Below are positions 8,378-17,449 of a DNA stretch of 64,000 nucleotides, piece by piece. The DNA is taken from positions 26,568-90,567 of the forward strand of contig JADJAE010000167.1 in the NCBI GenBank assembly GCA_016704445.1, in the 5' to 3' direction. The notes beneath the pieces are model-generated. The model was not told the origin of the DNA and did not search any database. It saw nothing but the letters and a program-made list of their open reading frames with translations. Positions within the stretch are counted from its first letter, which is position 1; each line of letters opens with the position of its first letter. The DNA comes from Deltaproteobacteria bacterium. Its GTDB lineage: Bacteria > Myxococcota_A > Polyangia > Polyangiales > Ga0077539. Both the position numbers and the translations under genes were made by a program.

Positions 8378-8734
8378 ATGTCCGCCGCCCGCGACCTCGA
8401 CGCCGTGTTCCGTGATCAGATCGATGAGATCGTCCGCGCCGTTTGCGCGGCGCACTCCGACCCGAAGCGCGGCCCCGTGGTCGTCGAGCTGCGCTACGCC
8501 CTCGACCGCGACTGGTCCGGCGAGGACGCCATCCACTTCACGGGCATCCTGCGCGACCCCGAGGGGCGGGACTTCTACGAAATCTCCGAGACCAACCCGA
8601 TTCGCGAGCAGGTCTACGAGCTCGTCCGCGAGCAGGGCATCGAGCGGCTTCCGTACCTCTCGTTTCAACTGGAGTCCGAGCGCCGCGCTCTCGACGCCGC
8701 GCCCGATGATGCCGACAACGTGGACCCGTCGTAG
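8378..8734 (+). CDS. Small acidic hypothetical protein
   Basis: A 118-residue acidic protein starting at ATG 8378, 39 bases after the HEPN-like gene. It has a helix (LDAVFRDQIDEIVRAVCAAH), a strand pair (PVVVELRYALDRDWSGEDAIHFTGILRD), then a helix (IREQVYELVREQGI) and an Asp-rich tail. The alpha/beta layout and coherent composition support a real gene. No family is recognised. It lies on the same strand as the two genes before it and may complete a three-gene module. Confidence 0.65.
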   Translation: MSAARDLDAVFRDQIDEIVRAVCAAHSDPKRGPVVVELRYALDRDWSGEDAIHFTGILRDPEGRDFYEISETNPIREQVYELVREQGIERLPYLSFQLESERRALDAAPDDADNVDPS

Positions 8735-8757
8735 CCCTCCCGTCATCAAGGCATCAC

Positions 8758-9561
8758 TCACCCCACCACGGGCCAGCGCCGCTCGGCGTAGAGCGCCCGC
8801 AGCCGCTCGGACATCGCCGACTCCACCGCGCCCGATAGCGACGCCGCGTCGGGGTGCGCGGTCGACTCGATCGCCTTGCCGAACTCCACGGTGACCTTGG
8901 TGGGCAGCGGGACGTACGGCAGGTACGCCGCGGGCCCCACGCAGAGCCCCCACGGAAAGGCCAGCGTCACCGGAAAGGACCTGAACCGCAGCCACTTCGT
9001 GACGCCCACGGCCCTGGCGAACCCTTGGCCCTGGCGCAGCACCACGAAGGACTCGTGCGCCCCGGCGGTGACCACCGGGATGATGGGCGCGCCGCTCTCC
9101 ATCGCCAGCCTCGCGTAGCCCTGGCGGCCCTCGAAGCGCAGCTCTCGCCGCGCGCTCCACGGGCGCAGCGAGTCGGCGTCTCCTCCCGGGAACACCAGCA
9201 CCTTCGCCCCCGCCCGCAGCACCCGCGCGGCCTCCGTCGGGTTCGCGCGGATCACCCCGAGGCGGGAGAGCAGCGGGGTCAGCCGCAGGTGCTTGAAGAA
9301 GAACTCGTGCGCCAGCACGTAGACCGGGTCGGTCATTCCCCGGGAGCGGTACCACTCGATCAGGAAGAGCCCGTCCACCGGGTTTGCCCCGCCGTTGTGG
9401 TTGCCCACCAGCAGCGCCGCTCCCCGAGGAACCCGCTCCATCCCCCGCAGCTCCAGCCGGTGCCAGGCCGCCTGCGCGGACATCACCCGGCTCGCGACGT
9501 CCATCCACCGCGGGTCGTGCCCTCCCGCTGCCACCGGGCTGCGCTGCGTCTGCGTCACCAT
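8758..9561 (-). CDS. Lysophospholipid/1-acylglycerol acyltransferase family protein
   Basis: A 267-residue PlsC-type acyltransferase. The active-site block reads GNHNGGANPVDG (H55, D63), a variant with more than four residues between His and Asp, as in the glycerol acyltransferase/DAGAT-like branch. A substrate-binding block follows (VLVFPGGDADSLRP), then 'GAPIIPVVTAG'. The likely reaction is acyl transfer to a lysophospholipid or diacylglycerol at the membrane. I placed the start at ATG 9561; a longer frame to 9627 would overlap the divergent gene at 9615. It is divergent from the large lipoprotein gene with about 50 bases between starts. Confidence 0.8.
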   Translation of the reverse strand: MVTQTQRSPVAAGGHDPRWMDVASRVMSAQAAWHRLELRGMERVPRGAALLVGNHNGGANPVDGLFLIEWYRSRGMTDPVYVLAHEFFFKHLRLTPLLSRLGVIRANPTEAARVLRAGAKVLVFPGGDADSLRPWSARRELRFEGRQGYARLAMESGAPIIPVVTAGAHESFVVLRQGQGFARAVGVTKWLRFRSFPVTLAFPWGLCVGPAAYLPYVPLPTKVTVEFGKAIESTAHPDAASLSGAVESAMSERLRALYAERRWPVVG

Positions 9562-9614
9562 TGGGAATCCCGACGCTACCACCGGCCGCCGTGTACCATC
9601 GCGCACCCCCCCCG

Positions 9615-11690
9615 ATGCGCACATCACGAAGCCTCCGCTGGTCGCTGCTCACCGCTTCGTCGATGCTGCTGGCCGCATGCAGCGATGACGTCGCGGTCTC
9701 CCCCGCCGACGCCGCAGTCTCCGCCGCCACCGCCGATGTCCCCTCCGACACGGCGGCCTTCAGCGACGCCCTCGACGTCGCGAGCGACCTCTCCCCGGTC
9801 GACGCCGCCAGCAAGGACGCCCCCGACGCGCCCCGCTGCAACCCCCTCGCGATCACCGACGACTGCCTGCTCCCGTGGCCGTCCGACCTCCTCACGCGAC
9901 CCGATCCGTCGACCCCCACCGGGCGGCGTCTCAACCTCCCGGAGAACGTGCTCCAGGTCGCCCCGGGCCGCGTCAACGTCGACGTCACGCCCTTCAACCG
10001 CGCCGACGGAGCGCCCTCCACCGCGCCCATCCTGGTGCACTTCGGCGAGCTCGTGGCCCCGGAGTTTCTCGCCGACTACACCCAGACCGCCCGCTCGCTG
10101 GAGGCCACCAGCGCCATCGCCCTCTTCGACCTGACCCACATGCGCCGCGTCCCCTTCCTCGCGGAGATGGACGCCAACCGCATCGCCGGCGCCACCGACC
10201 GCGCCGCGCTCATCATCCGCCCGCTGGAGCCGCTCCCCTTCGGCGCCCGCGTCGTGGTCGCCATCCGCCGCGCCGTACGCACCCCCGGCGGCACTCCCCT
10301 GCGGCCCTCTTCGGGCTTCGTCGCCCTCCGCGACCGCACCCCCTCTACCGACCCGCGCATCGAGGCCGCGCGCCCCGACTACGAGACCCTGTTCAGCTTC
10401 CTCGCGACGCAGGGATATGCGCGCGACGACCTGCACCTCGCCTTCTCGTACACCGTCGCCAGCGAGCGCCACGTGCTCGGCCCCATCGTCGCCATGCGCA
10501 GCGAGGTCATCCGCCGCGCGGGCATCGCAGGCCAGATCCCCTTCACCATCGAGCGCGTGCAGGACGCCCCCAACAGCAACGTCGCGCGCATCGTCACCGG
10601 CACCTTCACCCCGCCCGGCTGGCTCGACGCGCGCAACACCATCACCTTCGCGGCCGACGGCACCCCAGAGATCCAGCCGATGTCCCCGTCGTACCCCTTC
10701 ACCATGGTGATCCCCGCGAGGGCGATGCGGGAGCGCCGCCCGCTGCCGCTGGTGATGTTCGGCCACGGCGTCTTCGGCACCGGACGCGACTACCTCACGG
10801 GCGACATCGCTCGGGTGATCCACCCCCTCGCCGAGCAGGCGGGCGCCGTCGTCGTCGCCACCGACTGGATCGGCCTCTCCGGCGGCGACCGCGACCTCAT
10901 CATTCGCGACGTGGTCACCAACATCAACCGCATCAACCTGGTGACCGACCGGCTGCTGCAGTCCCTCGCCAACAACCTCGCGCTGGAGGAGATCGCCGTC
11001 GGCGCCCTCTCCGCCGACCCCCGGGTGCGCTTCGAGGGCTCGACCCTCATCGACCCGACGCGCGTCTACTACTACGGCGTGAGCCTCGGGGGCATCCAGG
11101 GGTCGTCCTTCGTCTCCGTGTCCCGCCGCGTCTCCCGCGCGGTGCTCGCGGTGCCCGGCGCGTCGTGGTCCAACCTGCTGCCGCGCTCCATCGTGTACGC
11201 GCCCATCCGCAGCTTCGTCGACCGCATCTACCCCGACCCTTTGGTGCAGGCGGAGTTCATCTCGCTGCTCCAGCACCGCTTCGACCACGCCGACCCGGCC
11301 AACGTCACCCGGCTCTTCCGCGCTCCCCCCACCCCGTCCTCCTCGCGCATCGTGCTGCTGCAGGAGGCCGTCGGCGACTGCCTCGTCCCCAACATCACCA
11401 CCGACATCCTCGCGCGGGCCTTCGGCATCCCGCTCATCACCCCCGGCGTCGCGACCCCCTTCGGGCTGAGCACCGCCACCTCGCCCTCCACCGAGAGCGC
11501 CATGGTGCAGTACGCCATCACCCCGAGCCTCACGCGCTACACCCCGCCCTTGAGCAACACCGTCCCGGTGATGGACAACAACGTGCACTCGGACCTGGTG
11601 TTCCTGCCCAACGCCGAGCGGCAGGTGGTGACCTTCCTGGAGTCCGGGCGCATCGAGCAGAGCTGCACCGGGAGCTGCGACCCGGACTGA
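9615..11690 (+). CDS. Large lipoprotein with alpha/beta-hydrolase fold (paralogue A)
   Basis: A 691-residue lipoprotein. The signal ends in a lipobox (LLAAC), followed by an Asp/Ala-rich spacer to about residue 75. A distinctive N-terminal block (LPWPSDLLTRPDPSTPTGRR) recurs in the protein at 31963-35289. A hydrolase-like half follows, with an oxyanion-type 'MFGHGVFGTGRDYL' and a nucleophile elbow GVSLGG (S490). The serine and the preceding glycine-rich loop point to an esterase or lipase acting outside the cytoplasm; the substrate is unknown. The C-terminal 'DNNVHSDLVFLP' may hold the catalytic His. ATG 9615 was chosen because it gives the complete signal peptide. About 240 bases without a gene follow, holding one hairpin. 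Confidence 0.75.
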   Translation: MRTSRSLRWSLLTASSMLLAACSDDVAVSPADAAVSAATADVPSDTAAFSDALDVASDLSPVDAASKDAPDAPRCNPLAITDDCLLPWPSDLLTRPDPSTPTGRRLNLPENVLQVAPGRVNVDVTPFNRADGAPSTAPILVHFGELVAPEFLADYTQTARSLEATSAIALFDLTHMRRVPFLAEMDANRIAGATDRAALIIRPLEPLPFGARVVVAIRRAVRTPGGTPLRPSSGFVALRDRTPSTDPRIEAARPDYETLFSFLATQGYARDDLHLAFSYTVASERHVLGPIVAMRSEVIRRAGIAGQIPFTIERVQDAPNSNVARIVTGTFTPPGWLDARNTITFAADGTPEIQPMSPSYPFTMVIPARAMRERRPLPLVMFGHGVFGTGRDYLTGDIARVIHPLAEQAGAVVVATDWIGLSGGDRDLIIRDVVTNINRINLVTDRLLQSLANNLALEEIAVGALSADPRVRFEGSTLIDPTRVYYYGVSLGGIQGSSFVSVSRRVSRAVLAVPGASWSNLLPRSIVYAPIRSFVDRIYPDPLVQAEFISLLQHRFDHADPANVTRLFRAPPTPSSSRIVLLQEAVGDCLVPNITTDILARAFGIPLITPGVATPFGLSTATSPSTESAMVQYAITPSLTRYTPPLSNTVPVMDNNVHSDLVFLPNAERQVVTFLESGRIEQSCTGSCDPD

Positions 11691-11780
11691 GGTCTGAGCA
11701 TTGGTCACAAGTGGCGCAAACCGCTTGCAGGCTGGGGTTCCGCGCGTTGGCGCGTCACCCCAGGCAATAACACGATGGCC

Positions 11781-11802
11781 GCCCCGGGCATCGGCCCGGG
11801 GC
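11781..11802. terminator. Perfect GC hairpin, terminator-like
   Basis: A perfect 9-bp inverted repeat (GCCCCGGGC ... GCCCGGGGC) with a four-base ATCG loop lies 90 bases after the large lipoprotein gene and before the methyltransferase gene. No T-run follows, so it is not a classical intrinsic terminator, but high-GC myxobacteria often show such hairpins after genes. It could equally be a transcript-stabilising stem. Confidence 0.35.
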
Positions 11803-11928
11803 TCCGAACGGCCGTCTCTCGCCGAACGCCGTCGCGCCCCTCCGCCGCCCGAAGGGATGGGCCGCGCGTGACACAATCTCCCCGCCAACGAGGCCTCCTG
11901 CGCGATCCGAGCGACGTCCGACCGGAGT

Positions 11929-13164
11929 ATGCTCAGGACTGAGGTCGTGTCAGCCTCGGAGCACTTCCGCGAGGCGAGCCGACTCCTCGCCTCCGTCCGG
12001 GACATCGTCGACGAGCGCCCCGAAGGCGTAGCCCCTCCCTCGTGGTGCGAGGCCCGAGGGTGGACCGCCTTCCTCGAAGCGATGCCCGACGACGCCGTGG
12101 CGGCGGCCTCGCGCGACGGCCTCGCAGCGCACCTCGACGGCCTCCCCGGAGCCCCCGCGGACCTCGTCGCCCTCAGCCACGCGGTGACCCGATGGACCTC
12201 CCTCCCCGCGATGCCAGCGGCCTCCGCGGAGGCGGTCGACGGCCGCCGCGCGTCGCCGCGCAAGCGCGTCCAGGTAGCAGCCTTCGCGGCGATGGTGGGG
12301 CGCGTCGGGGCGAAGGGCTCGCGGGTCGTCGACGTGGGATCGGGCCACGGTCACCTCACTCGCCACCTCGCGAGCGCGCTGGGCGTCGACGCGGAGGGAT
12401 GGGAGCGCGACCCCGATCGCGTGGCGGTGGCCTCGTCGCTCGCGGGCGAAGGCGGCGCTCGCTTCGTGGCGATGGACGCGCGCGACCCTGCGGCGACGCT
12501 GCGCCGCACCGACCTGGTGGTGGGGCTCCACGCCTGCGGGGGACTGGGCGACCACGCGGTGCGCGCTGCGGGCGCTGCGGGCGCTGCGGTGGCCCTCGTG
12601 GGGTGCTGCCTGCAGAAGCGGGAGGGCGACCGGGAGGCGCTGGTGGTCCCGGCTGGGATGAGCGCGAGGGAGCTCACCATCGGCCGGGCGGTGCTGGGAC
12701 TCGGCAACGCGTGCGACGGAGAGGAAGGGGTCGAGGAGGCCTTCGCGGTGAGGGCGGCGTCGAGGGTCAACCGCATGGCGCTGCGCTCGACGCTGCTCGC
12801 GGCGGGGCAGGCGGTGGGGCCCGGGGAGGAGATGCGAGGGGTCAACCGACGCCAGGCGACGGGCCCGCTCACGGCGCTGGTGGAGCGGGCCTTCGTGGCG
12901 AGAGGGCTGCTCCCGCCGCCCGCGGAGGCGGTGGAGGCGGCCGCCCGGAGCGCCGCGGAGGCGTACGAGCGCGCCCGGCGGTGGGCGCTGCCGAGGGCGA
13001 TGCTGGCGCGGCTGGTGGAGGTGTGGGTGGCGCTCGACCGCGCGGCGTGGCTGCGGTCGCTGGGCTACGAGGCGGAGGTGCTGGTGGCCTTCGAGGCGAG
13101 CGTGAGCCCGCGCAACGTGGCGGTGCTCGGGTGGCGGGACTACGGGCGGGCGAGGCCCCGCTGA
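11929..13164 (+). CDS. SAM-dependent methyltransferase (METTL25-like)
   Basis: A 411-residue class I methyltransferase. The SAM-binding motif I is VVDVGSGHGHLTRHL (residues 133-147), followed by an acidic 'WERDPDRV' and motif 'VVGLHACGGLGD' (H201), then 'VGCCLQK' (226-230). LHACG..D and VGCC are marks of the METTL25/GSTCD-like branch known mostly from eukaryotes, whose substrates include ribosomal or RNA-related targets; the bacterial role is unknown. The closing 'SPRNVAVLGW' also fits that branch. ATG 11929 is used; GTG 11947 is an alternative. Its 3' end overlaps the converging frameshifted lipoprotein gene by 25 bases. Confidence 0.75.
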   Translation: MLRTEVVSASEHFREASRLLASVRDIVDERPEGVAPPSWCEARGWTAFLEAMPDDAVAAASRDGLAAHLDGLPGAPADLVALSHAVTRWTSLPAMPAASAEAVDGRRASPRKRVQVAAFAAMVGRVGAKGSRVVDVGSGHGHLTRHLASALGVDAEGWERDPDRVAVASSLAGEGGARFVAMDARDPAATLRRTDLVVGLHACGGLGDHAVRAAGAAGAAVALVGCCLQKREGDREALVVPAGMSARELTIGRAVLGLGNACDGEEGVEEAFAVRAASRVNRMALRSTLLAAGQAVGPGEEMRGVNRRQATGPLTALVERAFVARGLLPPPAEAVEAAARSAAEAYERARRWALPRAMLARLVEVWVALDRAAWLRSLGYEAEVLVAFEASVSPRNVAVLGWRDYGRARPR

Positions 13165-15029
13165 ACGCTCTGGCCTACCAGGCCGAGCGCCGAGCGCGGC
13201 ACGGTGAGGTCGGCGCTGACGTGGGTGACCCCCTCGCGCTCGCTCATCTGGAGGCGGCCCACGCTCGCGGCGGTGGCCCCTTCGCCGCCGTGGGCGATCG
13301 CGTCGCGGACCATCCGCAGCAGCGAGGTGTCGTTGCGGAAGGCCTCGGTCAGCATCGACGGGAGGATCGCCACGACGCTGCTGGTCCCCGCCGCGGCGGC
13401 GTCGGCGATGGCCGGGGCGCCGCGTGGGACCCTGAGGCCGACTGGAACTGCGTGCGCGCGTTGGCGCCCAGCACCACCCAGACGTGATCGCCTTCGGGCA
13501 CCAGCAGCAGCTCGGACAGCAGCGGCCTCGCGGCGGGAGCGGTCCTCGCGGCGGGAGCGGTCCTCGCGGCGGGGGTCGGAGCCGTGCTTCGCACCGCGGC
13601 GGCGAGCTCGGTCAGCGAGGGCATCGGGCCGCGCAGCAGCAGCGAGCCCGCCGGGAGCCCGGTGACGGGGGGGAGGGTCCAGCCCATCGGGTCGATGCGC
13701 AGGTCGGCCCTCATGGCGCGCGCCACGACCGGGCGGCGCAGCGTGTTGACCAGCGTGCGCACGTTGGCGACGAACTGCGGCGACGGGGTGGAGAGGCGCA
13801 GCAGCGCGGTGGCGGTGTAGCGGTCCTGAGGGTCGCGGCTGGTGGTGGAGGCGACCGCGACGCGGTCCTGGGCGACGAGGGCGCCGAGGGCGGTGCGCAG
13901 CGCGGTGGCGTCGGCCTCGGGCAGGCGGGTGCGGGGGCTGACCATCCGGGCGGCGGCGCTGGCGCCCAGGTTGAGCGTCGCCCGCAGCGGCTCGGCGTGC
14001 AGCGCCCAGGCGCCATAGGACCAGCCCCCGGGCGGGAGGCGCTCGTAGAGGTCCATCGGGGCGGAGCTGTCGCGCAGGGCGCTGAGCGCCTGCTGGGCGA
14101 GCTGCGCGCTGGGGCTCTGCAGCGCGACGTCGAAGTGGAGGGTCGCGCCCTGGTCGCCGAGGCCGAGGGAGAGCCGCGCGCCTCGGGACTCCGCGATGCT
14201 GCTGCGCAGGGCGCCGAAGAAGTCGCGCACCCACGCGCGGGCGGCGTCGGCGAAGAGCGGGTTGTTGGGGTCCTGCCCCGGGGAGACCTCGTTGACGAGC
14301 TCGACCATCAGCCGGTCGAGGTCGGCGCGCATGGCCCCTTCGATCACCTGCGGGTGCAGCTCGACGACCGCCGCGCCGTCGTCGGTACCGAGGGGCTGCG
14401 CGGCGAGGGTGCGCGTGAGGTACGCGGCGTAGCGGTTGACGAAGCCCTCGTTGCCTTCGCGCCGGTGCACCATCAGCAGACGCCCCGCGCCGCCGGTGCC
14501 CGCCGGGACCAGCAGCAGGTCGTCGCGCGACCGGTCGTTGCCGCTGCGGCGCACCCGCTGGATGCGCAGCGACGGGTCGCCGAAGGCCTCGAGGGTGTGG
14601 CCGTCGGCGAGCTGCTCCCTCGCGGTGGCGAGCGAGCGGATCGGGAGCGACGCGATGCCCTCGACGTCGTTGTCGTGGAGGGCCACCAGCAGGTCGAGCG
14701 GGCCGTCGATGTCGATGGCGTGCGCGACGCCCTCGTCGCCGAGGATGTCCGGCAGCGCCGAGGTGAGGGCCTCCTCGACGAAGTCCCGCAGGCCGAGCAT
14801 CTCGCCCAGGCGACGCGCGGCGCCGCGGACGCTGCCGATGCGCACCGAGAGCACGGCGTCGGCGGGGCGGTCGACCGGTGAGGTATCGACGGCAAGCTCG
14901 ACCGACGAGGGGGCGGTGACCGGCGGGAGCGACGACGGGGGCGGCGCTCGGCGCGCTCGCGCACTGCGGGAGCGAAGCGGCGAGGACGAGCGCCAGCGCG
15001 GCGCGGAGGCGACGGGGGGAGGGCGACAT
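13140..15029 (-). pseudogene. Lipoprotein gene broken by two frameshifts (hypothetical protein)
   Basis: Three good protein stretches in two frames make one about 620-residue lipoprotein. The start (MSPSPRRLRAALALV.. SLPQC lipobox, ATG 15029) reads in one frame to about 14950. The body then reads in another frame (ELAVDTSPVDRPADAVLSVRIG ... SLTELAAAVRST) to about 13450. The end (ILPSMLTEAFRNDTSLLRM ... QRGLARP) reads in the first frame again. The body is mixed alpha/beta with a repeated PAARTA segment near 13530-13570 and no recognised domain. Since many genes in this window carry single indels, sequencing error is as likely as true decay. Its end overlaps the converging methyltransferase gene by 25 bases. 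Confidence 0.65.
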
Positions 15030-15070
15030 GGCGGCGGAGGATACCCGAAGGTTCGCCGCCGCGCGGTGCG

Positions 15071-15868
15071 TCAGAACTTGTAGGTGATGCCGAGGCGGAG
15101 GTTGATCGGCAGCGCGGCGTCCCAGAACGAGGTGGTGATGGGGCGGCGCGACACGTTGGAGCCTACGTTGAGGGGGACGACGTTCTCGTCCTGGATGTCC
15201 TCGGGGAAGGGCAGGTAGAGCGTGGCGCCCAGCACGAAGGAGAGGTGCCGGAAGAGGCCGAGCTCGGCGACGATGCCGGCGAAGCCGCGCGCGGTGTTGG
15301 AGACCTCGCAGGTGCTGCCGGTGAAGCTCGAGGCGTCGGCGTTGCGGTTGTCGCAGAGGGTGTACGCCGCGTCGCGGTTGCCCGAGAGCGTGAGGTTGTA
15401 CCCGCCGGGGTTGTCGAGGTTGAGCTCGAGGCCGCCGTTGAGGGAGATGGTGAAGGCCCCGACGCCGCCGACCGGCGCCTGGCCGGTGGCCGTCTGCGCG
15501 TCGCTGCCCATGTTGAAATGGAACGACATGTTGCCCTGCAGCACCATCCCGAAGCCGCGCGACGAGCGGAAGCCCAGCGCGCCGTAGGCCCGCACCTCGC
15601 CGCCCATGGCGATGAGGTCGTTGGCGAAGCGCCAGCCGGCGCGCGAGCGCAGCTCGACCTCGTACCAGTTGAAGGCCGTGCGCACGGCGATGCCGCCGTC
15701 GATGGTGAAGTTGCCGAAGTTGGGGAAGCTGTTGTGGGGCACGAAGCCCATGGTGGCGCGCAGCTCGACGGGCATCGCGCCGTAGCTCAGGATGGCGTCG
15801 AAGGCCCCGTCGCCGCGGGTGAGGGGCGCCGCGCCGAAGGTGCTGATGCCCGAGCGCCGGCGGGCCAC
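15071..15868 (-). CDS. Outer-membrane beta-barrel domain, probably the C-terminal part of the PEGA protein
   Basis: This stretch encodes a membrane barrel domain. Many alternating strands (VELRATMGFV, WYEVELRSRAGWRF, GFGMVLQGNMSFHF, RHLSFVLGATLYLPF) end in the barrel signature LGITYKF* with a terminal Phe. There is no signal peptide at the GTG 15868 start. The same reading frame is open upstream to 15937 (TCQGDNPDPIVAAPRRTG), where a TGA separates it from the PEGA open frame. The two are almost certainly one gene of about 721 residues that joins a periplasmic PEGA-repeat region to an outer-membrane barrel. The break sits beside a 16-G tract. Confidence 0.75.
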   Translation of the reverse strand: MARRRSGISTFGAAPLTRGDGAFDAILSYGAMPVELRATMGFVPHNSFPNFGNFTIDGGIAVRTAFNWYEVELRSRAGWRFANDLIAMGGEVRAYGALGFRSSRGFGMVLQGNMSFHFNMGSDAQTATGQAPVGGVGAFTISLNGGLELNLDNPGGYNLTLSGNRDAAYTLCDNRNADASSFTGSTCEVSNTARGFAGIVAELGLFRHLSFVLGATLYLPFPEDIQDENVVPLNVGSNVSRRPITTSFWDAALPINLRLGITYKF

Positions 15869-15937
15869 GTCGATCTCGGTCGGGCCGGTGCGCCGGGGGG
15901 CGGCGACGATGGGGTCGGGGTTGTCGCCCTGGCACGT

Positions 15938-17236
15938 TCACCCGCACGGCTGTTGTCGGGGGGGGGGGGGGGGTCGCTGGAGGAAGACCTGCGCGTTGGA
16001 GAGGGCGGGCGCCGTGACGTGGATGGTGCCGAACTGCGCGGTGCGCTCGAGCTGCGCGTTGACCTCGCAGGGCTGCGTCGCGGTGACGTTGCAGCGCTGG
16101 GTGAAGTCGTTGAAGCCCGGGGCCCGCACGAGCACCACGACCTCGCCGTCGGACACGTTGTCGCGGCTGAACGACCCGCGGCCCACGGTCTGGCTGTTGA
16201 CGAAGATCTCCGCCTCGGGGTTGTTGGCGACGACCACCCGGAGGCGGCCGCGGCCGGTCGCCGGGGGCAGGTCGCTGTCGGCGAACTCGAGCACGCGCTG
16301 CTGGCCCGCGACGATGGCGACCTCTCGCACGACGGGATCGCGGCCCGGCGCGGTGACGCGCACGGTGTGCTGCCCCGGGGAGACGCTGGCCTGGTCGACC
16401 CGGCCGCCGGTGAGGGTGAGCGCCTCGCCGTCGAGGAAGGCCTGCGCGCCCGCGACGGGGACGATCACCCGAAGGCTGCCGGAGGTGGCGGCGGCGACCT
16501 CGAGGTCGACGGCGACGGCCTGGGCCTGGCCCGCGGTGACGGTGACCTCGCGGCGCATGCTGCGAAATCCGCTGGCCGCCACCTGGATGATGTGCGTGCC
16601 GGGCTGGACGGTGTCGCTGGAGGGGGGCGTGCCGGTGAGGGGCGTGCCGTCGAGGCTGACCTGGAGGTCGGCGGGGACGGGGCCGTTGGGGTTGGAGACG
16701 ATCACCCGCACCGAGCCCGTCGGGGCGACGCGCGGGCGCAGCGTGACGTTGACGGTGGAGAGGGTGCCGGAGGTGACGTTGACGGTCTCGCGGACGGGCT
16801 CGCGGCCCTCCATGCGGAGCTCGATGATGTGCGCGCCGGGGGGGACGTTGTTGAGGCGCCCGGGGGTGACGCCCATCTGGGTGCCGTCGAGGAAGATCGG
16901 GGCGCCGTCGACGTCGGCGGCGACGTAGACGTTGCCGCCCTGGACGAGGGTGATGGCGAAGGGCCGGGTGTTGCGCGCGGCGACGGTGACGTCGAGCGAG
17001 CCCTGCACATAGCCGGGGAGGTCGAAGAACAGCCGATGCGGGCCCTGCGGGATCAGCGCGCGCGCGATGGGCGTCTGGCCGAGCGGCGGCGCGGTGGCGT
17101 TGTCGAGCCGTACCGTGGCGCCAGGCGGGGTCGACTGGATGCGCACCGCGCGGCGGACCTGCGACCAGGCCGGTGAGGCCGCGATGCAGATGGCCATGGC
17201 GCCAGCAGACGAGATGAGCTTCGAGCGGATGTGCAT
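15938..17236 (-). CDS. PEGA-domain repeat protein (N-terminal part of a PEGA/beta-barrel protein)
   Basis: A 432-residue exported protein. A signal peptide (ICIAASPAWSQ) is followed by repeated PEGA-type modules of roughly 70-90 residues: 'STPPGATVRLDNATA', 'VDGAPIFLDGTQMGVTP', 'LQVSLDGTPLTGTPP', 'AQAFLDGEALTLTGG', 'AEIFVNSQTVGRG'. PEGA modules are surface or periplasmic beta domains, often linked to S-layer-like or envelope adhesion roles. The frame ends in a Pro-rich segment encoded by a 16-C run (G on the plus strand) and then a TGA at 15938-15940. The same frame continues directly into a beta-barrel domain, so this is probably one protein split by an indel or stop. Confidence 0.8.
   Translation of the reverse strand: MHIRSKLISSAGAMAICIAASPAWSQVRRAVRIQSTPPGATVRLDNATAPPLGQTPIARALIPQGPHRLFFDLPGYVQGSLDVTVAARNTRPFAITLVQGGNVYVAADVDGAPIFLDGTQMGVTPGRLNNVPPGAHIIELRMEGREPVRETVNVTSGTLSTVNVTLRPRVAPTGSVRVIVSNPNGPVPADLQVSLDGTPLTGTPPSSDTVQPGTHIIQVAASGFRSMRREVTVTAGQAQAVAVDLEVAAATSGSLRVIVPVAGAQAFLDGEALTLTGGRVDQASVSPGQHTVRVTAPGRDPVVREVAIVAGQQRVLEFADSDLPPATGRGRLRVVVANNPEAEIFVNSQTVGRGSFSRDNVSDGEVVVLVRAPGFNDFTQRCNVTATQPCEVNAQLERTAQFGTIHVTAPALSNAQVFLQRPPPPPRQQPCG
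15958..15973. repeat. 16-G homopolymer at a gene break
   Basis: A run of 16 G lies inside the PEGA/beta-barrel gene, encoding the proline stretch just before its premature TGA. Homopolymers this long are prone to miscalling, so the adjacent stop is probably caused by a wrong run length or errors nearby. Confidence 0.8.
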
Positions 17237-17425
17237 TGGGGCTGTGTTCCTCCCGTTGGGGCGTTCGGCCGACGGGAATACACCGCTCTGACGGAGATGC
17301 GAAGCCTGAGACGCGCGCCGGGGGCGCCGTCAGCCAGCTATGGGGAGGGAGTGAATAAAAGGCGGAAAGGTCGGGGCGGGAGGGGGCGATCGAGCGGGGC
17401 AGCGGCGCCGTGAGGGCTACGGCCG

Positions 17426-17442
17426 CCCCGCGATCAGCGGGG
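17426..17442. terminator. Weak hairpin after the metzincin gene
   Basis: A perfect 6-bp inverted repeat (CCCCGC ... GCGGGG) with a five-base loop lies immediately past the stop codon of the large protease gene on the minus strand. No T-run follows. It may end transcription or protect the transcript; a chance GC palindrome is possible. The rest of the 213-base gap to the PEGA gene shows nothing else. Confidence 0.25.
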
Positions 17443-17449
17443 GATCAGC

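Noticed and set aside
15938..15940. TGA in the PEGA gene as a selenocysteine codon
   Set aside because: No SECIS-like stem recognised and the site lies beside a 16-G run where an indel or misread is more likely.
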